This document shows, in pieces, positions 1-9,840 of a stretch of DNA of 64,000 nucleotides. The stretch is taken from contig OZ020309.1 in NCBI GenBank assembly GCA_963971305.1, positions 3,651,001-3,715,000 of the forward strand, read 5' to 3'. Numbering within the stretch: the first letter of the stretch is position 1; each line of letters opens with the position of its first letter. The notes under the pieces were generated by a model. It had not been told where the DNA came from. It made no database searches and worked only from the letters and a program-made list of their open reading frames with translations. The position numbers and the translations under genes are program-made. This stretch comes from Arcuatula senhousia (lineage: Eukaryota; Mollusca; Bivalvia; Mytilida; Mytilidae).

Positions 1-842
1 CTTTTGATATACATATGATCTTGCATTAGATAAAAATGCTTAACTAACTAATTTTCTGAAAATGATTACATAACACGATGCTATATGTCAAACATTATGC
101 GATCACTTTCTTTTTGCATGGGAAAAGCAGTACTTATTGGCTTTCGTCTGATACCTATATGGGTCGTTCTTGCTAGATGAACCACATTTAATAAATTGCG
201 GTCAAATTGCCCTGTTTGAATATCACGTTCTTGTGATAAATGATACAGAAGTTATGAACTCTCGCTAAAGTGCTGGGTAATGATGTAACAGACAACCTCA
301 GTGACATTGATTTCACCTCTATCATTCTAGATGGCTCACACATATCCGGACTTGCCCCGGATTCTACATCAAAGTTAGAGCACATAGGAAGAGGGCTATG
401 TTACGCCCTACACCAAGCAAGATCTTTATTTCTGAAGAATCAAGTGATCAATTAGGAAAAAAACTATAGGGAAGAACTAACTATGAACTATGAACTTTGA
501 TTTCAATAGATGAACTAATGTTCCTGTATATAAAATGTACAATGGACAAGGAATGTACATACTACCGTTCCTTTAACCACGTTTACACGCGCTGTGAATA
601 CCTCATACATTTTCAATACTAACAAGTTTGTGTTGCGGTAAAGGATGTTAATAAACACGATAAAGAACTTACAATGTTAGACCTCCATCCAGTACGACTG
701 TCATAACTCGGAGCCCAACTACCACCAAGAACCAATTCATCATTTATTTTTTATACCCCATCGAATTCTTTAGATCTGCCGTTATATGTGCATCATTGCA
801 TAGTTCTCCAGACAGTGGAGGAATTTACACAGTTACAGTTAC
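1..842. other. AT-rich interval, no firm gene
   Basis: No supported gene. An open stretch on the plus strand at about 258-455 (roughly 65 codons, ending at TAG) has fairly balanced composition and could be a terminal exon. It resembles no family I know, and its only start is a GTG or an unproven splice junction. Nothing else structured was seen. Confidence 0.4.
258..455 (+). CDS. possible terminal exon, unrecognised
   Basis: The reading frame is open from just after a stop at 255-257 to a TAG at 453-455. It has no in-frame ATG near its start, so it would have to be a 3' coding exon or chance. The translation is of normal complexity, mixing acidic, hydroxyl and hydrophobic residues, with SDIDFTSIILDG in the middle. 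There is no membrane segment and no motif I recognise. An AG at 269-270 could serve as acceptor but lacks a good pyrimidine tract. An open frame of this length is close to what chance gives here, so this is weak. Confidence 0.12.
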   Translation, partial: TLAKVLGNDVTDNLSDIDFTSIILDGSHISGLAPDSTSKLEHIGRGLCYALHQARSLFLKNQVIN

Positions 843-1141
843 AATGGCCGCCACTTGCTCCGATTTTAACGAAAACTGATAATTAGGGGTGTTGAAGGAT
901 GGCGAATTGATGCGCGTTGTCAAAAATGTCGAAAATTCAAAATGGCCGCCACTTCCGGTAAAAAATCAACTTTCTCAGATTTTAACGAAAATTGATATCT
1001 AGGGGTTTTACAGCATGGCGAATTTTTTGTGAGATGTCGAAAATGTCGAAAAATTCAAAATGGCCGCCACTTCTGGTAAAATTAAACTTATTCCGTTTTA
1101 ACGAAAATTGATATCTTAGCATTATAAAGGATGGCGAACAG
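843..1141. repeat. three-unit tandem repeat, ATGGCCGCCACTT type
   Basis: The word ATGGCCGCCACTT recurs at 844, 942 and 1061. Each time it is followed by a GATTTTAACGAAAAYTGATA-like stretch and a GATGGCGAA word. Spacing is 98 and about 119 bp, so the units differ by indels. The DNA is GC-richer than its surroundings. No coding meaning was found. Confidence 0.75.
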
Positions 1142-2529
1142 AAAAGTGTTATAACTAAGCCAGATATAAACAAAGAGGGGTACGTGAGGGGACATTTGTG
1201 ACTCGCTTTGCGATCAAAATTATACCTAGTTAGATTTAATTTTGTTTAAATGAACATAATGAACATGTTCTTATTCTGACTTTAATAAATTTAATGTTAA
1301 ATTAATGCATATAGTTTTGGGTAACTATTTTGCAACTTTGTCAGACAATAATTACATCATAAAATCTCTATAGTTCCAGTTCAGTTACATAATTAGAATT
1401 ACATATATTCTGTAGACGCCATACATTTACATTATTTGTGATGCAGTGATTTCAATTTACAATAATTTACAGCCGTCGGATTCAGTAGGCTTTAAAAACA
1501 TCATTTTAGCCAGAATCGCTGATGTGAGCCCTATGGCATTCTGCATGTTTTGAGATGTGCCAGAAATATACTGGAACACGTCTAATGTTACAGAGCAAAA
1601 AAATGAATAGGCAAAAAGCAAGTACCAATCAACCCTCTGGGCTAATACAAAAATACATCACATTATGTTATGCAAAAATAAACAAAATAGAAATTAAAAA
1701 AAAACAGTTATAAAAGCCTCATTCATCCACTTGTTTATTTTTACACACAGATTTTTATTTAATCACCACGCGGCCTTTTCTGCTGAAAACGATTCTCCAG
1801 AAATTACCGAGCTGGCTTTGGGCAACTGTTGAAATCGTCCCATTAACTAGTCACACCTAATCAATGATACTGAAAAGCTTTGTTAAATTCTAAGAAGGAT
1901 AAAGAAATACATAAATTAACTAATTACAATATTCTTACAACTTTGCACTGACAACGACTACTTCATAATGATAAATAGAGTATTTTACCTGAAAATGAGA
2001 GTAGAGTCCAATCTTGCGGGGTTTCATTCACTTTCATCACTCCTGCATGATATTTTTGTTTACCGTTTTTTTCGCAAGGTTTCTTGGTGTACCTTTTGTT
2101 ACCAGTGCTACAAATTAAACACGGATATTCAGAAAATCTCACAAAACCTGACAGAATCTGAATGCTGTTTTGGTCTGCTGAAGAACTGCAAAATACTCTG
2201 ACAAGGAAATGACGTCATGGAATCCATAAGCGAAAATTTTGTCCCCGCTAAATGTCGTCCCAGAATGTTATAGTTTTTTTATAAATCTTCTCCTATGAAA
2301 CTACTGAAGAAAATTCAATGAAACTTAGCATGAATGATCCTTAGGTGTTTTCGTCAAACATGTGTTTCAATTTTTGATTCGTCAAAAACCATGGCCATTG
2401 TGGCTTAACATATACTATTAGGGTCAGACTACTGTTTTTGGTTTGTAATTCAAAAAGTAAAAGAGATAGATGAAATCTGATGCCACCCTACTGCTTCAGG
2501 ATCAAATGTTCTACAAAAGTCTGCTTTTC
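1142..2529. other. gene-free AT-rich interval
   Basis: No coding region, RNA gene or clear repeat was recognised. An open frame of 77 codons at 1968-2201 has no recognisable features and is probably chance. Confidence 0.5.
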
Positions 2530-2890
2530 ATCGAAGTTGTCAGATGACCCCTTATAGGGGTTACAGCCACTTAAAGGTGAAAAATTAGCATTTTTTCAGG
2601 TTGTTGCCCTATAGTATGAAAGCTATTATAGATAGAGAAAAGCTGTCACTTACTTAAAAGCTCATTTAGCTCTAAAAAGTCTTCATAGGCTCGAAGTTGT
2701 CAGATGACCCCTTATAGAGGTTACGACCTCTTAAATTATGTTTTGGCCTATAGAATGAAAAATATAGCATATAGAGGAAAAAAACTGTTGCTTCTTTTAA
2801 GGTTCGATTCATTCAGTTCTACAAAAGGCACATAGGGTCGAAGTTGTCAAACAACTCGTTATAGGGGTTGTGGCTCCTAAAATAACATTT
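2530..2890. repeat. tandem repeat with CCCCTTATAGGGG motif
   Basis: The word TCGAAGTTGTCA begins units at 2531, 2691 and 2838 (periods about 160 and 147). It is followed each time by a stretch close to CCCCTTATAGGGGTTAC, which is nearly self-complementary. Units end in A/T-rich stretches of varying length. The third unit runs straight into the satellite that follows. Confidence 0.7.
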
Positions 2891-2901
2891 TTTTTATCCT
2901 C

Positions 2902-4255
2902 AGCAAAATTTATTGTCTCGAACTTTGTTGTCATTTGTATTTCGAACCCACGTGAAGGTTAACACTGCTGGTGGAGGTACCAACACTTTTGTGTTGGAGA
3001 ACACATCAAAGCTTTAAATTATCCGTTAAAATTTAAAAATTGTCTAAACCCCAAAGTTCTTCCTACCCCAGACATAGGTTGATCATCTTAGTAATAATTT
3101 GGTTCCCCAGTCTGGTATTTTTGGTTTTATTGTTCTATGCTCTTCATAATCATTAAGTGTTTGTCATTTTCAAAAGTTTTGGTAGAGCGCCTCTGAAGAG
3201 TCTTGAATAAACGAAACGCGCGTCAGGCGTAGCAAAATTTATTGTCTGAAACTTTGTTGTCATTTGTATTTCGAACACACGTGAAGGTTACCACTGCTGG
3301 TGGAATCTTAATTCTTTGAGGTTAGCCCGCTCCGGCACCAACACTTTTGTATTGGAGAACACATCAAAGCTTTGAATTATCCGTTTAAATTTCAAAATTG
3401 TATAAACCCTAAGGTTCTTCCTACCCCAGACATAGATTTATCATCTTAGAAATAATTTAGTTCCCTAGTTTAGTATTTTTGGTTTTATTGTTCGTTGCAA
3501 TTCATAACCATTAAGTGTTTGTCTTTTTCAAAAGTATTGGTGGAGCACCTCTGAAGAGTCTTGAATAGACGAAACGCGCGTCAGAAGTAGCAAAATTGAT
3601 TGTCTGGAACTTTGTTGTCATTTGAATTTCGAACACATGTGAAGGTTAGCACTGCTGGAGGAGTTTTAATTCCTTCACGTGTGTTCGAAACAAAAATGAC
3701 AACAAAGTTCCAGACAAGAAATTTTGCTACGCCTGACGCGCGTTTCGTCTATTCAATACTCATCACAGGCCCTCTTCCAAAACTTTTGAAAATACCAAAC
3801 AATTGATAATTATGAAGAGCATAGAATAATAAAACCAAAAATACAAAACTGGGGAACCAAATTATCACTAAGATGATCAACATATGTCTGGGGTAGGAAG
3901 AACCTTGGGGTAGGACAATTTTGAACTTTAAACGGATAATTTAAAGCTTTGATGTGTTCTTCAACACAACAGAGTTGGTACCGGAGCGGGCTAACATCAG
4001 GGAATTAAAACTCTACCAGCAGTGGTAACCTTCACGTGTGTTCGAAATAAAAATGACAACAAAGTTCCAGACAAGAAATTTCGCTACGCCTGATTCGAAT
4101 TTCGTCTATTCAGGACTCATCAGAGGCGCTACTAAAAAGATTGAAAATGCCACACACTATATGATTATGAAGAGCATAGAACAATAAAACCACAATTACC
4201 AAAATGGGGAATCAAATTATTACTAAGATGATCAACCTATATCTGGGGTAGGGTG
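2902..4255. repeat. ~360-bp satellite-like units in inverted (head-to-head) array
   Basis: Two units run in minus orientation (from about 2902 and 3232) and part of a third begins at 3592. The array then flips, and units in plus orientation begin near 3673 and 4030. Unit length is about 360 bp from the spacing 3232 to 3592 and about 357 bp on the right. Each unit holds the CpG-rich core CTACGCCTGACGCGCGTTTC, an 'AACCAAATTATTACTAAGAT'-like stretch, AAACGGATAATTTAAAGC, and a TTCCAGACAA / TTGTCTGGAA end. The first unit lacks about 30 bp next to the GCCCGCTCCGG word. More isolated copies lie at 23.7, 24.5, 36.8, 39.7, 52.5 and 54.0 kb. I recall this core as common in Mytilus genomes; the family name is unknown to me. 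Confidence 0.85.
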
Positions 4256-6114
4256 AACATGTCTTTGACGGACACTTACTAAATTGCTAATAGCAAAGTT
4301 TTTTGTAGAGATTAGCTTAAAGTTAAGAAACAAAAAATCAACTATGAATGTAAGTCAGCAAATTTTCAACGTTACATACTTTACAAATTGATCTACATTG
4401 GTTGGAATTGTAGAGAAATGAATAAAATTTTTGATATGGACACTATCTTAGAGGATGTTTTGTGTCCTTTTGTTTTAATTTTTGAGATTTACTGATTACA
4501 TCTTTACATTATTGCTTTCGCAACTTAAAGTACAATGAAAACAATGGCACTTGAAATATACTCAATATCTAATTGAACATTACATATACACATCATGGAC
4601 ACAAAAATTGACATTTTTTTTAAATCTGCCCATTTGTATTCAACATGATTGCATAGAACATAGCATTTCAAACTCTATTTTCATCCTAGATTGAAGAAAT
4701 TCCATAGGCATTTGACATTAGGCGTTTATTTCGAAGAATAATTGTAACATCCGCATAACGGACAACTCAAAACTCATAATTGAGATGTCAATATATTGAA
4801 ATTATATGTACTTCTATAAAACCATGCATATGTCAGTGTTATTATTTTCAAACTGTGATTAATCTAGATAAATCGGACAAAAATTTGAAATTTAACCTCT
4901 TACTTTTCGGCTAATAAAGTTTATAATTTCAAAAAATACTATGTTATTTAGCAATTGTTATCTGCACTACAAAACGGTTTGAAGATCTTGGTCATGTAAC
5001 AGAAGCTATTTACATATCCTAACAGTTTGACATTTTAATCAAATTAAGAGACATTTTATACAGAATAGATAATGAATACAATAGTCATAGATGTTTGTTA
5101 GATTTCTTGACTCCTTTAATTTCTGTAACTTACCTTCATAATTAAATGAACGAGTATTGGATGACTTGAAACTGTCGTTACAAAGTCAAATTAGTTTGGA
5201 AATATTATTGGGCAAATTTATTGTGAAGCTCTACAATTTTAAAGAAGTATCAATCTTGAAGCATGTTTTAACTTTGTTTAAGCATTTAAGTATAGCTTCA
5301 GAAGGATGTTGCCAGAAAACTGCACCCAAAAGACGATACCACGTTACGTTTCAAACAATGAATAACCCACAACCAGCCCTGCTCACTCTTTTTGGAACCC
5401 TTAGCTCATATCTTGTTGTACTGGGTGGTTGTTTTTTAATTGATGCCCAACCCTTAGATTACATTTGAAGAGGATAGTAGGGTGCCACAAAATCTGGTTC
5501 ATACCATTTTTTTAATTTTTTTGCATTAAATAAGGACCATTCTTTTCACCTTGTCTAACTGAGATTTATCAAACCAGTTGCAGGTATATGTTGGTCAGGG
5601 CATACAACTGTTAGTATAAAATTAGTATAAGCTACAGCCCCACAGTATAAAATACTTTAAGTGTATAATTTAAATCGATTCATACAGTCAAGGTTTGTCT
5701 TTTACAGGGAGACAATTTGATTAATCCGATTCTATATCCGTGTATCATCTACGTGTATCACTACATCGATAATACATTCATTTTGCTTTATAGCTTTAAA
5801 GTACTCATACCTTTAGTGTGATACCAGTTAAAGGCATACAGCTTTAAAAAGTTATAAAATTATAATTACAACATGATTGGAATTATAAATCACCATTATT
5901 TAAAGAGCTGCCTGTGCAATTTTCTGTTGAATTGCACGCACATCCTCTTAATTTAGAACAATTTTGTCATTATTTTAGACGGAATATCCGGTGCTGCCTG
6001 TGTGAATTTCTTAAGGGTTGTCTTAAATTCACCATGTTCGCATGAGAGATGAAAAAAAATCATCTGGTTGAAGATGTAGAAAGAAGTGCTTTAAAGTTTT
6101 CTGCATTAACATTT
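4256..6114. other. gene-free AT-rich interval
   Basis: No supported gene. A 103-codon open frame at 5157-5468 (plus) has a C-terminal hydrophobic stretch but no recognisable domain, and I do not call it. Confidence 0.5.
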
Positions 6115-6275
6115 ATTTTATGGTCAAAGAAGCAAAGAGGTACCAAAAGGGCACTCGAGTGTCAAAAGTTCGAAAGGGCAACGACGAAACCGGTAAACAC
6201 AAACACAAACAGCACGAAGAAACGCAAAACACAAAATCACCCGAACGGAAATCAACAAAGCGAACTCAAGTCGTA
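6115..6275 (-). repeat. dispersed repeat A, copy 1
   Basis: On the minus strand this reads from a GACTTGAGTTCGC word to GGTACCTCTTTGCTTC. Related copies lie at 6720-6965, 24115-24480, 24661-24965, 34015-34142 and 55530-55720, with shorter traces near 22.07, 43.6 and 48.74 kb. Shared landmarks in order are GAGCACCTGAGTTCAC, CGACTTGAGTTCGCG, a T/G-rich stretch with TGTGTTT, CCCTTT, an ACTTTTGACA word and CTCTTTGCTTC. Chance open frames pass through it on both strands. Confidence 0.7.
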
Positions 6276-6544
6276 ACAAGTCTAAACACAAAACTGATCT
6301 TTGAGTGTTTTTAATTTGTTCAACAAAGAGACAATTTCCTCACCATTTGAAGAACATAGTTAATACCAGAAACTTAACATGTGGATGTAAAATGGATCTA
6401 AGATCTAAGACTTGTCAAGGAGACTTTAATGTTTAAGTTCTCGTCAGTATGAGGTTCAATGATAGTAGTGTAAAGTTGCATAAATAAATGAATTGATAAA
6501 TGAACAAATAACCATATAAATAATAAGATAAAAGATTGTCGATA

Positions 6545-6720
6545 ATAAACAATTGCATTGTGGGTATAGGGAACATTTATGATGTATGGGGAATGAAAAG
6601 GTTAATGGGGATGGTAAATAGTGTATGGAGATGGGAATGGTAAATGGTGTATGGGAATGGGGATATTATATGGTGTATGGGGTTGGTATATGGTACAATG
6701 GTAAAAGGGGAAAGAGGGAA
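6545..6720. repeat. purine-rich minisatellite (GGTAAATGGTGTATGGG)
   Basis: This is a run of degenerate units built on ATGGTAAATGGTGTATGGGA with G/A on the plus strand and C/T on the minus strand. Spacing is irregular at about 25-35 bp. It abuts dispersed repeat A copy 2. Open frames on both strands are artefacts of this repeat. Confidence 0.7.
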
Positions 6721-6965
6721 GCTTTTACCATACTGTTCTCTACTAATGAGGTATCCGAATGTCAAAAGTCCGGAAGGGCAGAGACAAAACTTGTAAACAC
6801 CAACAAAAACAGACATTTAAAACATGGAAACACAAAAATAACTGAACTGATCCTTTTTCATTAAACCACAAAAACCGGAACACATAAATTAAATGAATAA
6901 ATAAAAATAAATTAAAAAAAAAACAGCGACGCTAACTCAAGTCGAAACGAGAGTGAACTCAGGTG
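6720..6965 (-). repeat. dispersed repeat A, copy 2
   Basis: Minus-strand copy with the landmarks GAGCACCTGAGTTCAC (about 6949-6965), CGACTTGAGTTAGCG, and the CCTTCCGGACTTTTGACA word near 6760-6780. It carries an A/T-rich insertion near 6870-6920 compared with the copy at 24.3 kb. Confidence 0.6.
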
Positions 6966-7420
6966 CTCATTTGTTTTTACCAAATTTAAAACATTTTGTT
7001 TTAAATTGAAGATATCCTATGTTTGGGTTGTAGGGCTGCTGATGAGGAAAACAATTCCCTAATTGTCATTTAAGTCTTAAAAATTAATTGCAGTAGGAGT
7101 TTACATATGTGTTATGGTCTCATGTTCATTTACTCCATATCCTAAATAAAAAAAGAAAAAAGAACAACTATCAAAACGATGTAAAATCATGTAAAACATT
7201 AACAGTTTTAACTACCATTTATATATGAAACAAGTTTTCACTTAAGCCTTGTATTTTCCATTTCATAACGTTTGAAAAAAAAAACTATGTGTTTCAATCT
7301 AATTTACAAAATTTTCTTAATATAATAGGAAAGTAACCATTCTTTAAAGACATAGAACCTATCATTTTCGCAATTTAAAAAAAAATAATGAAATTCACAC
7401 TATTTGAAGAATACATTGTA
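6966..7420. other. gene-free AT-rich interval
   Basis: Nothing recognised apart from short A runs. Confidence 0.5.
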
Positions 7421-7426
7421 AAATTA

Positions 7427-8147
7427 CAAATACCAAAAGCAGGTATTAACGGTTAATTTGGATATGCTATGTATCGATATTTCAAGGAGTAACCTCTCAT
7501 CAGTAGCATTGAAACCAAAACATTGGAAGGTCAAAATCCAAAACTGTTGAAAACGAAAAGTACTCAAAACCAAAACGTTCGAACAAGGGAGCCAAATCCA
7601 GCACCGAGGATATCAACCATGTGCATTACAAGGAAAGAAACCTGGTGTTTTTATCAATTTTGAATTTAACAATCGGAAATTTCAGCGACAATATATTAAA
7701 ATTTTATGGTAATTCGTGTCAGACAAGTCTGACTACCAGGCTTGTGATTACCCTCGGGGACCTCTGGTCCACCAGCAGCGGTTATCGCTCAGTGGTTTCA
7801 AAATTACAAATACAAAAAGCGGGTATAAACGGTTAATTTGGATATGCTATATATCGATATTTCAAGGAGTAACCTCTCATCAGTAGCATTGAAACCAAAA
7901 CATTGGAAGGTCAAAATCCAAAACTGTTGAAAATGAAAAGTACTCAAAACCAAAACGTTCGAGCAAGGGAGCCAAATCCAGCACCTAGGATATCGACCAT
8001 GTGCATTACAAGGAAAGAAACCTGGTGTTTTTATCAATTTTGAATTTAACAATCGGAAATTTCAGCGACAATATATTAGAAATTTTATGGTAATTCGTGT
8101 CAGACAAGTCTGACTACCAGGCTTGTGATTACCCTCGGGGAAACCTT
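7427..8147. repeat. 380-bp tandem duplication (repeat B)
   Basis: Two near-identical units, period exactly 380 (GGTTAATTTGGATATGCTAT follows the start of each unit, near 7451 and 7831). Each contains TTTCAAGGAGTAACCTCTC, AAAACCAAAACGTTCGA, CAGCACC(G/T)AGGATATC and the palindromic word CAGACAAGTCTGACTACC. The unit ends in GTGATTACCCTCGGGG. A related partial unit is at 31350-31590 and an inverted, diverged one at 47050-47310. I assign no function; open frames of 71-82 codons on both strands are shadows of the repeat. Confidence 0.85.
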
Positions 8148-9587
8148 TGAAAAAACTGTTAAATGTTCAAAAAATCTACCAAAATGTATTCTTTTCGACG
8201 GAAAACTGAAGAAAAAAACGCAGTGTCAAAAAAGAGGACAAACTAATTATAGAATGTAAACACTTGCGGGTACCGGTAAACTGAGAAACGAAAAGTAACC
8301 AACGAAACGGAGCGGAACAAAAACGATATCGGTAAAGAAGTAAACCTAAACAGTAAAATAAGCAACCGAAATCTGTAAAGAAAGGAAAAGAAATCGAGTG
8401 AAACTGGTAAAAAAAGAAAACTGAATCGATTTTAGCCGACACGAGCCGTTTTTCTTAATTTACCGATTTCATTTTCTCTTCGCCTCGTTTGGTTACATTT
8501 CGTTTCTCAGTTTAACAGTGACCAGTTTACCAAAAGTAAATATTTTTGCTGGACAATACTTAATCAACACGAATAATTAAAATAAGATTATTTTATAGAA
8601 AACTGCAAAACATTGAGTTTTTATGTTAGTAAAGGTAAGTTGTAGATAGTATATTTTTAATATATGTACTTTTTTTTAATGTAAAAAATTGCGAAATTGA
8701 AAGGTTCTATGTCTTTAACAAAGACTGTACTGACGTCTTTCTTTCACATCTTCATCAAAGTATAACATGCTTACACATAAAAAACCTGAGCAGATTTTAC
8801 TTGTTTGCCAACGAATGTTAGTTTTCAGGCTGATTATACCAGTCTGTAGATTTAATATAAAAAATATGTAGTAGTGCTTCGGTCTACCCAGCGTCTGATT
8901 AGTCTAATTACAAACACTACATATAGACTCATTTCGTAAACTAATCAGACATTTAAAAGTAGTACGCCGTTGTTTTAGATTTATTTCATTACTACAAAGA
9001 CAACGTTGAAGTTTTTAGTTTAGGTCCACTAGGGTAACAAGACCAATCATAGGATATTTTGTAATGCTTTTTTGTTGTTCCAATTATTCGTTATATTTCA
9101 TTTTTGTTCTTGTTAAGGAATTAATATTTGAATTTCATATCATAGATTAAGCCATGTTACTTTATCACTTTTTCCTTTGAACGTCATATTTTGTATTTTT
9201 GGCTTCGCTTTGGGTTCTAAGGTAGTCTTGGGTTATGATTATTATATATAACAGACAATCGACTCATATCTTACAAAGCTATAATTTATAAATTTATAAT
9301 TTATAAACCAAGGATTGTCAATGGTATTTTCTTGATACATATGTTTCCAAACAAAGTAAAGAAAGACAGTTTCGTACATTCATTGAATCATGATTTGTAT
9401 ACCATTTTAAAATAGGGATTATTTAAGGTATATAAACGAATATAGTTGTTCCTATTCTTATTATTTTACCTTCAATTAACTTAAATTTGATCCAGTCTCA
9501 ATTCTACAGGTCTAATTTAAGGAGCCATATATTATGAACATATAACCAAAGCTTCAAGAACGATTTTGTAATTAACATATAATGTTG
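8148..9587. other. gene-free AT-rich interval
   Basis: No gene recognised. 8160-8450 is purine-rich on the plus strand with many AAACTG/GTAAAC words. 9284-9306 is a short self-complementary A/T stretch (ATTTATAAATTTATAATTTAT). Confidence 0.5.
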
Positions 9588-9600
9588 CCAGACTATAGAT
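9588..9600. repeat. target-site duplication, 3' side of LINE
   Basis: CCAGACTATAGAT occurs here and again at 15459-15471, exactly flanking the retrotransposon. Thirteen identical bases placed just outside both UTRs are best explained as the duplication made by target-primed reverse transcription. Confidence 0.85.
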
Positions 9601-9840
9601 TTAGTTTATAACAATTTTTATTTGCTCAAAGAACAAACGGGGATCGGACACAAGTTAAACAAACTTACGTGGTCTTCTCCCCTACATTAGAATATGACAA
9701 ATAAACACATACAAGAAGATAAATACGAAGAGCATGCAGCAGTTAAGGATTATAAAATATAATCATAGTTAACTAAAAACAAATTTAACTCAAAATAAAA
9801 AGTCTCAACACCAGGTGATCGTACACGCGTTAGTCCATTA
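9601..9840 (-). other. LINE 3' UTR
   Basis: This is the region between the ORF2 stop (TGA, complement of 9841-9843) and the target-site duplication. It is A/T-rich, with GGGGATCGGACACAAG on the plus strand as its only GC-richer patch, which may be the 3' recognition structure for the element's own reverse transcriptase (inference). Confidence 0.65.

Noticed and set aside
5157..5468. 103-codon plus-strand open frame
   Set aside because: No recognisable domain, no conserved context and a length within chance for this window.
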